Made by a program: the position numbers and the translations under genes. From positions 2,046,001-2,110,000 of the forward strand of contig NZ_CP176395.1 in assembly GCF_046244365.1 (NCBI RefSeq): a DNA stretch of 64,000 nt, in the 5' to 3' direction. This document shows, piece by piece, positions 19,301-28,288 of this stretch. This stretch comes from Paenibacillus_V sp046244365. Lineage in GTDB: Bacteria; Bacillota; Bacilli; Paenibacillales; NBRC-103111. Below the pieces are notes generated by a model, which was not told where the DNA came from, did no database searches, and was given only the letters and a program-made list of their open reading frames with translations. The first letter of the stretch is position 1, and every line of letters starts with the position of its first letter.

Positions 19301-19372
19301 TCGTTAGAGCTGGAAAGCGAGCCGGGACGTGGTACGAAAGTGACCATACGCATCCCTGCTTCTCTGGCTTAA
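16319..19372 (+). CDS. Hybrid sensor kinase: 7TMR-DISM, HisKA/HATPase, receiver, and second LytS/YesM-type kinase module
   Basis: The 1017-residue protein has one N-terminal membrane helix, an extracellular jelly-roll-like DISMED2 domain (residues about 45-195) and seven membrane helices (about 205-400). A HisKA domain follows with its His in RTSHEFKTPLHG, a GHKL ATPase (N-box LLDNAIKH, GFGLGL), and a receiver with Asp in VILDLMMPGM. A second, different kinase core has its His in QIKPHFLYN and a second ATPase (VENAIRHG, GVGLRNI). Two kinase modules around a receiver allow an internal phosphorelay or branched output. The extracellular domain may bind carbohydrate. It is translationally close to the response regulator upstream. 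Confidence 0.9.
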   Translation: MRKKVAAALITFSLLVATYGILLTYFSIHKKPMPVAVNGTMDLTAWKFEEDGAVRLDGQWEFYPNRLLTHQPSLSTAAAGGLTPATIQVPGSWSKKMDTIGLATYRLQVQIGDASAVYGLKTASILISNRLIVNGQVVGSSGNPAEKPHYQALNKPYVSYFTLQPGWNEILVEAANYEFRVGSGIGESLLLGKADQIAGLRDRATAHDWIALTAFLIMGLYFIGLFSQRRNDFSLAVFGVVCLFIAAFTSVSGERVLFDVVGPVPFWLYFRIQMVSTVGVGVGFFLYVYTAFRPYCFKWLTRGGLAAGAILAVLNFGFAVQLATGPFRQLTSLYVTFALLYATYVFVYTALHKVAGSGYLAVAAMALNVLILNQNMNVYFGVPIYSLAPIEPFLVLLMLALLMSLRFSNAFQKIEELSGQLMQADKLKDDFLARTSHEFKTPLHGVMNISRSMLDDAAQPPTAEQREKLQLITDITRKLSQLVYDILDLSKLKQGELRIVPAPIDVRSVAEVQVRFYSYLCTENHIQLVNHVPAQLPSAFADEIRLSQVIGNLLDNAIKHTENGRIVITGKEQGGRLEIAVQDTGKGIEPHDIPFIFEPFKSLEGAPHRGFGLGLPIAKQLVELQKGTLSVASTPGVGSTFTFTLPIAGQRKEATLSLSYSSSQIMPKETEYSFATPYHTNQGGKHTVLIVDDQYVNLKVLLDSLQALDYCVIAVKNGYEALEQIDRSGRVDLVILDLMMPGMSGYEVCQEIRKRYSLLELPVLMVTAAIQPQDKVAAFQAGANDYLPKPFDREELKARIGSLLAMKESLGRAVHMEVAFLQSQIKPHFLYNVLNSIVASSYTDVERARKMIADLADYLRGSFRFSNAEERIGFAEEFSLVRTYVEIERARFKNRIRFDYDIAEAAYSLRMPPLLLQPLVENAIRHGIGDRIEGGTVTVTVEESDGKWRFVVADDGVGIAPERLKTLLDRADTDESQGVGLRNINKRLKYEYGISLELESEPGRGTKVTIRIPASLA

Positions 19373-19395
19373 AACAGACTGTGCCAATTGGCGTA

Positions 19396-19431
19396 ACAGG
19401 TTCTCATCGATTGACGATGGGGCCTGTTTTG
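19396..19431 (+). terminator. Terminator after the hybrid kinase gene
   Basis: A two-part stem (ACAGG/CCTGT outside, CATCG/CGATG inside) is followed by TTTT. Confidence 0.65.
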
Positions 19432-19542
19432 ATATGGGGAAAAATGTCGGTTTTTAAGGTTTCTTTAAGGTGTCGTCGGGTATGCTGGGCTAGAAAATGC
19501 GGGCTAAGCGACAGAATGTTAATTCGGAAAGGAAGATGCAGG

Positions 19543-22500
19543 TTGGTCCCAGCAAGGAGTCAAGGAAGGATAAAGAAAAACGGGAGAATCCGAAAAACGG
19601 TACAGTTCCTGCTAGCCGTTACGCTTTTTATACCGCTTTTATTTAGCGGAGGTACGGCTTGGGCCGCAGCCGGTTGGCCGCTCATAGATGGCGGCGGGTT
19701 GAACGTGAACTCTTATAGAGCAGCAGACGATCCTTCATTAGCTGTATTCAACAACGAAGTCTATGCGGCGTGGCGGGAAACGGACGGAACGAACGGGACG
19801 AAATTTCAAATTCGCGTCAAGAAGTATAACGGCACAGGCTGGATGAGCGTCGACGGGGGCGGTCCGAACGGATTGAACATAGATGCCTCAAAAGCGGCGG
19901 ACACCCCTATTATGGCCGTGTTCAAGGGGGATTTGTATATTGCGTGGCAAGAAATGGGCGCACCTTATTATCAAATTAAAGTCAAGAAGTATAACGGCGG
20001 CTCAAGTTGGACGAGCGTCGATGGAAGTCCAAACGGATTAAATATCATTGCTTCAAGTGAAGCAGGTGGCCTTGCTTTGGCTGTATTCGACAATACGCTG
20101 TATGCGACGTGGCATGAAAAAAATGGGAGTAACATTCCACAAATTCGAATCAAGAAGTATGATGGAATCACTTGGACGAGCGTTGATGGAGGTGGTTCGA
20201 ACGGTTTGAACTTAAATCCATTACAGAGTGCAGTATTTCCCTCAATGGCTGTATTCAACAATTCCTTATATGTGGCATGGAGTGAAACGGCGAGCGGAAG
20301 CACTGCAACTCAAATCCGGGTTAGGAAGTATGATGGCACGAGCTGGACGACCGTTGATGGTGGCGGTGCGACTGGTTTGAATATAAACGCCGCCAAAATC
20401 GGAGTCAAACCGGCCTTGGCTGCGTTCAACAATGCCTTATATCTGGCTTGGGAAGAACCGATCGAATCACTTGATTATCAAATCCGAGTCAAGAAGTATG
20501 ACGGCGACGTTTGGACAAGCGTTGACGGCGGCGGTACAAACGGGTTAAACATAAATGCTGCTCTCAGAGCAGGCGAATCTAAATTAACGGTATTCAACAA
20601 CGAATTATATCTGGTATGGCAAGAAGTTAAAGCATCGACTGTTTTCTTTCAAATTCACGTCAAGAAATATGATGGTGCAAGCTGGACGAGCGCCGATGGG
20701 GGCGGTGCCAACGGTTTGAACGCGAATGTTGGAGTCACCGCACTTTATCCTGCGGTAACCGTACTCAATAACGATATGTATGTGGCATGGCAGGAAAAGA
20801 GCGGTAGCGCGAATCAAATCCGTTTGGCCAGATATACGGCTCCGGCCATCAACAGCGTAAGCGTGATTCCGAGCAGCGTAAGCGTTGCGCAAGGCGGGAA
20901 CAAGCAGCTCACGGCTTCGGTAGATGCGGTGGGAGGAGCGGCGACGACGGTCACATGGTCGAGCAGCGATACCGGAAACAAGGTGACGGTGAGCAGCACG
21001 GGGAAAGTGACTGTTGCGGCGGATGCCCCGCTCGGGATTTATACGATTACGGCAACCTCGACGGTGGATACAAATAAAACCGGAACAGCGACGATTACCG
21101 TCACGGAAGCTCCGGCCATCAACAGCGTAAGTGTGATCCCAAGCACCGCAAGCGTTGTGCAAGGCGGGAACAAGCAGCTCACGGCCACCGTAGATGCGGT
21201 GGGAGGAGCGGCGACGACGGTTACGTGGTCGAGCAGCGACGCCGGTAACAAGGTGAAGGTGAACAGCACGGGGAAAGTAACCGTCGCGGCGGACGCCACG
21301 CCGGGGGATTATACGATCACGGCAACCTCGACGGCGGATACCGGTAAAAAAGGAACAGCGACGATTACCGTCACGGCGGCGCCGGCCATCAACAGCGTAA
21401 CCGTGATCCCAAGCGCAGCAAGTGTCGTACAAGGCGGGAGCAAGCAGCTCACGGCTTCGGTAGATGCGGTGGGAGGAGCGGCGACGTCGGTCACATGGAA
21501 GAGCAACGACGCCAAGGTAGCGGTGAGCAGCACGGGGAACGTAACCATCGCGGCGGACGCCACGCCGGGAGATTATACGATCACGGCAACCTCGACAGTA
21601 AATAACAGTAAAACCGGAACAGCGACGATTACCGTCACCGCAGCGCCGGCCATCAACAGCGTAAGCGTGATCCCAAGCACCGCAAGCGTCGTACAAGGCG
21701 AGAGCAAGCAGCTCACGGCTTCGGTAGATGCGGTGGGAGGAGCGGCGACGACAGTCGCATGGTCGAGCAGCGACGCCGGTAACAAGGTGACGGTGAACAG
21801 CACGGGGAACGTAACCGTCGCGGCGGACGCCTCGCCGGGAGATTATACGATCACGGCAACCTCGACAGCGGATACTGGCAAAACCGGAACAGCGACGATT
21901 ACCGTCACCGCGGCGCCGGCCATCAACAGCGTAACCGTGATCCCAAACGCCGCAAGCGTCGTACAAGGCGGGAGTAAGCAGCTCACGGCTTCGGTGGATG
22001 CGGTGGGAGGAGCGGTGACGTCGGTCACATGGAAGAGCAACGACGCCAAGGTGGCGGTGAGCAGCACGGGGAACGTAACCGTTGCGGCGGACGCCACGCC
22101 GGGGGATTATACGATCAAGGCAACCTCGACGGTGGATACCGGCAAAACCGGAACAGCGACGATTACCGTCACCGCAGCGCCGGCCATCAACAGCGTAAGC
22201 GTGATCCCAAGCACCGCAAGCGTCGTACAAGGCGGGAGCAAGCAGCTCACGGCTTCGGTAGATGCGGTAGGAGGAGCGGCGACGACGGTCACATGGTCGA
22301 GCAGCGACACCGGAAACAAGGTGACGGTGAGCAGCACGGGGAACGTAACCATCGCGGCAGACGCCACGCCGGGGGATTATACGATCACGGCAACCTCGAC
22401 GGTGGATACCGGCAAAGCCGGAACAGCGACGATTACCGTCACGGCAGCGCCGGCCATCAACAGCGTAACCGTGATCCCAAGCACCGCAAGCGTCGTACAA

Positions 22501-25500
22501 GGCGGGAGCAAGCAGCTCACGGCTTCGGTGGACGCGGTGGGAGGAGCGGCGGCGACGGTCACGTGGTCGAGCAGCGACGCCGGCAACAAGGTGACGGTGA
22601 GCAGCACGGGGAACGTAACCGTCGCGGCAGACGCCACGCCGGGGGATTATACGATCACGGCAAGCTCGACGGCGGATAGCGGTAAAAAAGGGACAGCGAC
22701 GATTACCGTCACCGCGGCGCCGGCCATCAACAGCGTAAGCGTGATCCCGAACAGCGCAAGCATCATGCAAGGAGGAAGCAAGCAGCTCACGGCTTCGGTA
22801 GATGCAGTGGGAGGAGCGTCGACGTCGGTTACGTGGTCGAGCAGCGACGCCGGCAACAAGGTGACGGTGAGTAGCGCGGGGAACGTAACCGTCGCGGCGG
22901 ACGCCACGCCGGGGGATTATACGATCACGGCAACCTCGACGGCGGATACCGGCAAAAAAGGGACAGCGACGATTTCCGTCACGGCGGCGCCGGCCATCAA
23001 CAGTGTAATCGTCAATCCGAGCACCGCAAGCGTTGTACAAGGCGGGAGCAAGCAGCTCACGGCTTCGGTAGATGCGGTGGGAGGATCCGCGACGACGGTT
23101 ACGTGGTCGAGCAGCGACGCCGGTAACAAGGTGACGGTGAGCAGCACGGGGAACGTAACCGTTGCGGCGGACGCCACGGCTGGGGATTATACGATCACGG
23201 CAACCTCGACGGTGGATACCGGTAAAAAAGGAACAGCGACGATTACAGTCACGGCAGCGCCGGCCATCAACAGCGTAACCGTGATCCCAAGCGCCGCAAG
23301 TGTCGTACAAGGCGGGAGCAAGCAGCTCACGGCTTCGGTAGATGCGGTGGGAGGAGCGTCGACGACGGTCACATGGTCGAGCAGCGACACCGGCAACAAG
23401 GTGACGGTGAGTAGCGCGGGGAACGTAACCGTCGCGGCGGACGCCACGCCGGGGAATTATACGATCACGGCAACCTCGACGGCGGATACCGGCAAAACCG
23501 GAACAGCGACGATTACCGTCACGGCAGCGCCGGCCATCAACAGCGTAACCGTGATCCCAAGCACCACAAGCGTCGTACAAGGCGGGAGCAAGCAGCTCAC
23601 GGCTTCGATAGATGCGGTGGGAGGAGCGTCGACGTTAGTCACATGGTCGAGCAGCGACACCGGTAACAAGGTGACGGTGAACAGCACGGGGAACGTAACC
23701 GTCGCGGCGGACGCCACGCCGGGGGATTATACGATCACGGCAACCTCGACGGCGGATACCGGCAAAAAAGGAACAGCGACGATTACAGTCACGGCAGCGC
23801 CTACCTATACGATCGGTGCAATCACGGATCAAACGTTATCGGCACTTACTCAGGGATACGAATCAGGTACCCAAGAGACTAGAACCATTCCAGTTATGAA
23901 TATCGGTACTGGCAATTTGATGAACCTGTCGGTGACGCTTAGTGGCGCAAACGCTAACGATTTTGTAATGACACAGCGGGATTCTACCTTAGCCAGCAAC
24001 GCAACAACAAGCTTTGACATTCATGCAAAAGACGATTTGCCGGCAGGCACCTACACGGCAACGGTTACGGTATCTGCGGATCACATGACACCTGTAACGT
24101 TTATCGTAACGCAAGCAGTGAACTTGCCGAATGCTCCTGCAAATCCACAAAATTTTGCGGCTGCTGGCGGTGACCGTCAAGTTACTCTGAGCTGGAATAC
24201 TGTATCGGGTGCTACGTATTACCGTATTTATATGGCAACGGATGCAAATCAAAATAACAACGTTGAAGTTGCGACGGTCACTTCATCTACTTACAACGTA
24301 CCAAACCTGGTTAACGGCACTACCTATTACTTTGTGGTAAAATCAGAAAACTCGGGGGGCTTGAGCGCTGCATCGAATCAAGCAAGCGCGACTCCGTCAA
24401 CCATCCCAGGAATGCCAGCCAATGTGACGGCAGTCGCGGGTGACGGACAAGCTATCGTTACGTTTACGGCTCCTATCGATAACGGTGGAAGTGCGATTAC
24501 AGAATATGAAGTGACCGCTTCACCGGGAAATGTGGTCATGATCGGAGGAGCCAGCCCAATTACGCTTACAGGCTTGACGAATGGAACGAGCTATACATTC
24601 ACGGTAAAAGCGATCAATGGTGCGGGAAGAAGCACGGCTTCCGCACAATCGAACGCGGTCATCCCGAGATCATCATCCACCGAAAATGGTAACCCTACGC
24701 CATCTCAGCCTTCCGCTCCAACGGCTCCGGAAGCTACGGACACAGGTGTGGACATCCTTATTAACGGGAAAGTCGAGAATGCAGGGACCGCCACGGTCAC
24801 AAAGCGAAACAATCAAACCGAAATGACGGTAGTTGTGGATCAGAAAAAGCTGAATGATAAGCTCGCAGCGGAGGGGCAACATGCCGTAGTTACGATTCCG
24901 ATCAACAAAACATTCGATGTCGTAGTTGGCGTACTGAATGGTCAAATGGTGAAGAACATGGAGGACAAGCAAGCCGTTCTGGAGTTCAAAACCGATTTTG
25001 CGACGTACACGCTTCCAGCGCGACAAATCAACATCGGCGCTATATCCGAGCAACTCGGTGAATTACTAGCCTTGCAAGACATTAAAGTGCGGATTGAAAT
25101 TGCCGTCCCGACACCGGATTCGTTGAAGGTTGTGGAGAATGCAGCAGCCGAAGGCCAACTCACGCTTGTCGCCCAGCCGCTGAGCTTTACAGTGAGAGCC
25201 GTTTATGGAAATAAGACCGTCGAAGTAACGACGTTTGACGCCTATGTGGAAAGAACGATTACGATTCCGGATGAGGTGGATCCGGGCAAAATTACTACCG
25301 GCGTTGTAGTTGAGCCGGATGGGACCGTACGTCATGTTCCGACTAAGGTCCGAAACATCAATGGGAAGTATGAGGCCCAAATCAACAGCTTGACCAACAG
25401 CACGTATGCGGTCGTATGGCATCCGCTTGAATTTAGCGATGCGGCGAAGCATTGGGCGAAAAACGCCGTTAACGACATGGGATCTCGGATGATCGTCGAC

Positions 25501-25992
25501 GGAACGGGGAATGGCATGTTCAGTCCGGACCGAGAAATCACCCGCGCCGAATTTGCAGCCATCATCGTTCGCGGATTGGGACTCAAGTTGGAGAATGGAG
25601 CAACGCCATTCTCGGATGTGAAGTCTTCAGATTGGTACAGCAGCGCGGTCTATACGACTTATGCTCATCGGCTTATCAGCGGCTTGGATGACGGCACGTT
25701 CCGACCGAATGACAAGATTACGAGAGAACAGGCAATGGTTATTCTGTCTAAAGCGATGGCGATTACCGGTCTGAAAGCCAAACTGCTCGAACAGTCGGCA
25801 GATTCAACGCTTCGTCCGTTTGAAGATGCTGCGGGAGTGTCCTCATGGGCGCAAAGCAGTGTTGCGGACAATGTGCAGGCTGGCATTGTATTCGGAAGAA
25901 ACGGGGCTGCACTTGCGCCGAAGGGTTACATGACCCGGGCCGAAGTTGCATCTATGATGCAGAGACTATTGCAAAAATCGGGTCTGATTTAA
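19543..25992 (+). CDS. Giant surface protein: propeller-like repeats, 11 Ig-like (BIG2-type) repeats, Fn3 domains, SLH anchor
   Basis: The 2149-residue protein starts at TTG 19543 (GGAAAGGAAG upstream) or possibly ATG 19516. A signal peptide ends near GTAWAAAG. Seven repeats with the phrase FNNxLYxAWxE and a VKKYDG-WTSVDGGG motif (nt about 19700-20830) suggest a seven-bladed beta-propeller. Eleven Ig-like repeats follow (nt 20838-23802), then a beta-rich domain and two fibronectin type III domains (about 24125-24670). A pre-SLH region and three SLH motifs (about 25430-25985) complete the protein. It should be exported and bound to wall polymer, with a long stalk presenting the propeller. The neighbouring two-component system may regulate it. 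Confidence 0.9.
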   Translation: MVPARSQGRIKKNGRIRKTVQFLLAVTLFIPLLFSGGTAWAAAGWPLIDGGGLNVNSYRAADDPSLAVFNNEVYAAWRETDGTNGTKFQIRVKKYNGTGWMSVDGGGPNGLNIDASKAADTPIMAVFKGDLYIAWQEMGAPYYQIKVKKYNGGSSWTSVDGSPNGLNIIASSEAGGLALAVFDNTLYATWHEKNGSNIPQIRIKKYDGITWTSVDGGGSNGLNLNPLQSAVFPSMAVFNNSLYVAWSETASGSTATQIRVRKYDGTSWTTVDGGGATGLNINAAKIGVKPALAAFNNALYLAWEEPIESLDYQIRVKKYDGDVWTSVDGGGTNGLNINAALRAGESKLTVFNNELYLVWQEVKASTVFFQIHVKKYDGASWTSADGGGANGLNANVGVTALYPAVTVLNNDMYVAWQEKSGSANQIRLARYTAPAINSVSVIPSSVSVAQGGNKQLTASVDAVGGAATTVTWSSSDTGNKVTVSSTGKVTVAADAPLGIYTITATSTVDTNKTGTATITVTEAPAINSVSVIPSTASVVQGGNKQLTATVDAVGGAATTVTWSSSDAGNKVKVNSTGKVTVAADATPGDYTITATSTADTGKKGTATITVTAAPAINSVTVIPSAASVVQGGSKQLTASVDAVGGAATSVTWKSNDAKVAVSSTGNVTIAADATPGDYTITATSTVNNSKTGTATITVTAAPAINSVSVIPSTASVVQGESKQLTASVDAVGGAATTVAWSSSDAGNKVTVNSTGNVTVAADASPGDYTITATSTADTGKTGTATITVTAAPAINSVTVIPNAASVVQGGSKQLTASVDAVGGAVTSVTWKSNDAKVAVSSTGNVTVAADATPGDYTIKATSTVDTGKTGTATITVTAAPAINSVSVIPSTASVVQGGSKQLTASVDAVGGAATTVTWSSSDTGNKVTVSSTGNVTIAADATPGDYTITATSTVDTGKAGTATITVTAAPAINSVTVIPSTASVVQGGSKQLTASVDAVGGAAATVTWSSSDAGNKVTVSSTGNVTVAADATPGDYTITASSTADSGKKGTATITVTAAPAINSVSVIPNSASIMQGGSKQLTASVDAVGGASTSVTWSSSDAGNKVTVSSAGNVTVAADATPGDYTITATSTADTGKKGTATISVTAAPAINSVIVNPSTASVVQGGSKQLTASVDAVGGSATTVTWSSSDAGNKVTVSSTGNVTVAADATAGDYTITATSTVDTGKKGTATITVTAAPAINSVTVIPSAASVVQGGSKQLTASVDAVGGASTTVTWSSSDTGNKVTVSSAGNVTVAADATPGNYTITATSTADTGKTGTATITVTAAPAINSVTVIPSTTSVVQGGSKQLTASIDAVGGASTLVTWSSSDTGNKVTVNSTGNVTVAADATPGDYTITATSTADTGKKGTATITVTAAPTYTIGAITDQTLSALTQGYESGTQETRTIPVMNIGTGNLMNLSVTLSGANANDFVMTQRDSTLASNATTSFDIHAKDDLPAGTYTATVTVSADHMTPVTFIVTQAVNLPNAPANPQNFAAAGGDRQVTLSWNTVSGATYYRIYMATDANQNNNVEVATVTSSTYNVPNLVNGTTYYFVVKSENSGGLSAASNQASATPSTIPGMPANVTAVAGDGQAIVTFTAPIDNGGSAITEYEVTASPGNVVMIGGASPITLTGLTNGTSYTFTVKAINGAGRSTASAQSNAVIPRSSSTENGNPTPSQPSAPTAPEATDTGVDILINGKVENAGTATVTKRNNQTEMTVVVDQKKLNDKLAAEGQHAVVTIPINKTFDVVVGVLNGQMVKNMEDKQAVLEFKTDFATYTLPARQINIGAISEQLGELLALQDIKVRIEIAVPTPDSLKVVENAAAEGQLTLVAQPLSFTVRAVYGNKTVEVTTFDAYVERTITIPDEVDPGKITTGVVVEPDGTVRHVPTKVRNINGKYEAQINSLTNSTYAVVWHPLEFSDAAKHWAKNAVNDMGSRMIVDGTGNGMFSPDREITRAEFAAIIVRGLGLKLENGATPFSDVKSSDWYSSAVYTTYAHRLISGLDDGTFRPNDKITREQAMVILSKAMAITGLKAKLLEQSADSTLRPFEDAAGVSSWAQSSVADNVQAGIVFGRNGAALAPKGYMTRAEVASMMQRLLQKSGLI
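20838..23802 (+). repeat. 11 tandem 270/264-bp Ig-domain repeats
   Basis: The start phrase for APAINSV recurs at steps of 270 bp, except that repeats 3 and 5 are 264 bp because they lack two codons and carry TWKSNDAK instead of TWSSSDAGNK. DNA identity between units is very high in the middle of the array. The short units alternate with long ones (3 and 5), as expected if a two-unit block was duplicated. Confidence 0.95.
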
Positions 25993-26024
25993 GAGTTTAA
26001 AGTTACATGCCCCATTAAGATCGG

Positions 26025-26068
26025 AAAAGCGGAACGCAGGCTGCCAAAGCCGGGCGCTCCGCTTTTTT
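26025..26068 (+). terminator. Terminator of the giant SLH gene
   Basis: The stem AAAAGCGGAACGC / GCGCTCCGCTTTT, with one mismatch, is followed by a T-run. It lies about 33 bases after the stop. Confidence 0.85.
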
Positions 26069-26377
26069 ATTCCAGACTCACCCTTCATCAGTTTGTAAAA
26101 GTCGGAGGGCTTGTTTTCTCTTGCAGAGGTCAATTAATCTTGAAATGGTATAAGCGTAGGACGTACTTAGAAGGCGGCTTGTTTGCCGCAGTTGAAGCGG
26201 CACGTCTCCCCTCATCACGATAATAAATAAAGGCATGCCATTGCGATAGAGCGTGTATTCAAATCCTGAAGTCGACCAAATCATGGAAGTGTTAACGTGT
26301 CTTACCCCATACATGTGGAGTGCTGTTCACTATTAGTTTGGAACGGAAAAAAAGGAATGAGAAGTTAATGTGGGATG
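26069..26377. other. Gene-poor gap before an orphan terminator
   Basis: A 78-codon minus-strand frame (26078-26314) has no ribosome binding site and no recognisable product. On the plus strand there is no gene, yet a good terminator closes the region at 26378. A short half-site resembling the TAGTGAA palindromes occurs near 26318-26326. Confidence 0.4.
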
Positions 26378-26405
26378 GCCCTCTCTTCACTGAGAGGGCA
26401 TTTTT
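26378..26405 (+). terminator. Orphan terminator
   Basis: A perfect 8-bp stem (GCCCTCTC / GAGAGGGC) with loop TTCACT is followed by ATTTTTG and more T's. No upstream plus-strand protein gene explains it, so it may end a small RNA or a lost gene. Confidence 0.75.
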
Positions 26406-26562
26406 GTTTTTATTCGGAGTGGGAGCAGGAGCTGGATGTTTCAAGATAGTGGGGGGATAGTTTACATCCAAATTACTTTTTGTCTATGCTAGGTAGGCAA
26501 GTACACATCTTCTCGGCAACTAGAAGAGAATTTTGCGATACGAAAGAAGGATATTCCAACAC

Positions 26563-27123
26563 ATGGTACAATATAATTGGAATCTAGTTGAAGGTCGTGA
26601 CTATAAAATGATAGATTTTCTCAAGAAGATGGGAATAAAGGCCTTTTACGAAATATTGGAGATAGCAGAACATCCAAATTTACTGTTCTCAAACGATAAG
26701 GAACAATACTTTGCTGAGGCTCGTTATAACCAATACACCATCCAAATATTGAACAAACTTATTAAAAAGAACCGTACCTCGCTGAACGAACTACAGCAGG
26801 TTATTGGCTTTATTGAAACTTCTTGGTCTACATATTTGAGCAAGTACTATAAAGGGAAGTCCTTTGTCTTTTATTTTTGGTGTGATTTTCAAATTCCTGC
26901 AATCCGAGTTTCTGTAGTTTCTTATTACGAGGGGGTAGAACTACCTTTCGGATGTGTTTTGAACATGGTAAATGATAAGAGTGAAGTTCTATCCCTATAC
27001 GTAAATAAGGCTGATTTTGATGGAATGACAATCATTGAGTCAGATGGAGCAGAAGAAGTCAGTAATTTAGAGTCAGACAACGGCTATACGCTCACGGTTT
27101 ATTCCAAGAAGATAAATTGTTGA
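26563..27123 (+). CDS. AT-rich hypothetical protein
   Basis: The 186-residue soluble protein begins at ATG 26563 (MVQYNWNLVEGRDYK), with AGAAGGA upstream; the longer TTG frame from 26533 lacks a signal. Its N-terminal half is predicted helical and its C-terminal half beta-rich (SFVFYFWCDFQIPA). No family is recognised with certainty. Its size, AT richness and a decayed neighbour resemble accessory immunity-type genes of polymorphic toxin loci, but no toxin gene is present and this is speculation. Confidence 0.6.
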   Translation: MVQYNWNLVEGRDYKMIDFLKKMGIKAFYEILEIAEHPNLLFSNDKEQYFAEARYNQYTIQILNKLIKKNRTSLNELQQVIGFIETSWSTYLSKYYKGKSFVFYFWCDFQIPAIRVSVVSYYEGVELPFGCVLNMVNDKSEVLSLYVNKADFDGMTIIESDGAEEVSNLESDNGYTLTVYSKKINC

Positions 27124-27150
27124 AATACTAAGGTTTAGGCGGGACGATAC

Positions 27151-27366
27151 ATGAAGGATGTAGTTAGAGAAGAGATAGCTAAGGTCATTTTGAAAATGCA
27201 TTCGTAAGTTGGAAAGGACGTTCTTCCTATTGGTTATTCCAAGTTATTGGTGAATCATTTGCCGATATTAATGGAATCGATTTATCAATTTAAAAAGGAA
27301 AAACCCCTGATTTTACTGGGTTTGACCTATATTCCGTAGGTACCGACTATTGGTTAGAAAGGAAAC
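27151..27366 (+). pseudogene. Decayed small AT-rich gene
   Basis: An ATG at 27151 opens MKDVVREEIAKVILKMHS and then stops at 27205-27207. A one-base shift reveals a continuing protein-like frame from 27201 (FVSWKGRSSYWLFQVIGE), interrupted by a single in-frame TAA at 27291 and resuming as DFTGFDLYSVGTDYWLERKR. The pieces read as one former protein of about 70-75 residues with one frameshift and one nonsense change. Its end is overrun by the glycosyltransferase start. The family is unknown; it may belong with the AT-rich gene upstream. Confidence 0.6.
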
Positions 27367-27372
27367 GTGTCT

Positions 27373-28188
27373 ATGCGTCCTCTTGTTTCGGTCGTCATTC
27401 CGACTTATAACAGACTAGGCGAGCTAGGAGAGTTATTGGAGTCGTTGAGCCGTCAAACATACCGCAATCTGCAAATCGTTATCGTCAATGATAACGGCGT
27501 GTCCGTCGACGGGCTTTGTGCATGCTACGGGGAACTTCGCATTCGTGTAGTCGATTTGGAGAGCAACGGCAAGCATGTACATGCCCGTAACAGAGGGATT
27601 GAAGCAGCGGAAGGCGACTTCATTTTGCTGTGCGACGACGACGATCTGCTTATGCCGGTACATATCGAGAACATGCTGCACGAGATCGAAGGCTTCGATC
27701 TTGTTTACTCGGATGTGGAAATCGTCGATTTCGTCTGGGACGGCGGCGTACGGCAGCCGCTCAGCCGGAGGACGTTCGCTTATGAGCATGACTTGGAGGC
27801 GATGCGCAAGTTTTCGACTTTCGTACCGTCCGGCTGCTTGTACAGGCGCACGATCCATGATGCGATCGGCTTGTTCGATACCGACGTTTATCACTACTGG
27901 GATTGGGACTTTTTTCTGCGGGTATCGGAAGCGTTTCGGGTCAAAAGGGTCCAAACCGCAGGCGTATTATATGCCTTCTCCCAGGGAGGCGGGAACTTGT
28001 CCGGCCAGCTTGAAGACATGAGGCCGTATTTGGATCGGCTGTCGCGCAAGCACGGGCTCGGCGAGCTGCCGACCAAAAATTTTTTCCTTCTCCTGGAGGA
28101 GGAGGATGTGAGAAGAAGGGAAGCCGAGACGAAGCTGCTCTGGGACGGAAAGCCTTTTCGGTCGCGCTATTCGGCGTTCGTCGATTAG
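27373..28188 (+). CDS. GT2-family glycosyltransferase
   Basis: The 271-residue cytoplasmic protein is a GT-A fold transferase that uses a nucleotide sugar. It opens with LVSVVIPTYNR, has the nucleotide-binding and metal motif FILLCDDDDLL (residues about 86-96), and an acceptor-side WDWDFFLR region near 178. The ATG at 27373 lies nine bases after AAAGGA; a GTG two codons earlier is too close. It converges on the HAD-family gene across a terminator and a palindrome cluster. The acceptor is unknown, possibly a surface glycan. Confidence 0.88.
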   Translation: MRPLVSVVIPTYNRLGELGELLESLSRQTYRNLQIVIVNDNGVSVDGLCACYGELRIRVVDLESNGKHVHARNRGIEAAEGDFILLCDDDDLLMPVHIENMLHEIEGFDLVYSDVEIVDFVWDGGVRQPLSRRTFAYEHDLEAMRKFSTFVPSGCLYRRTIHDAIGLFDTDVYHYWDWDFFLRVSEAFRVKRVQTAGVLYAFSQGGGNLSGQLEDMRPYLDRLSRKHGLGELPTKNFFLLLEEEDVRRREAETKLLWDGKPFRSRYSAFVD

Positions 28189-28200
28189 GGGGGAGAGAGA

Positions 28201-28226
28201 AAAGACGCCGCAAGGCGTCTTTTTTC
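28201..28226 (+). terminator. Terminator of the glycosyltransferase gene
   Basis: The stem AAAGACGCC / GGCGTCTTT with loop GCAA is followed by T's. Confidence 0.9.
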
Positions 28227-28288
28227 TTCCCTCTACTTTGACTTATTGGACAGCTTATTCTCTGCGCCGGGCTTGCGTTACATAGTTA

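Noticed and set aside
20605..23580. 991-codon minus-strand frame and a series of 86-codon minus frames
   Set aside because: They repeat with the 270-bp Ig units and are shadows of the sense gene; no ribosome binding sites.
26078..26314. 78-codon minus-strand ORF
   Set aside because: No ribosome binding site and no recognisable product; could not be supported as a gene.
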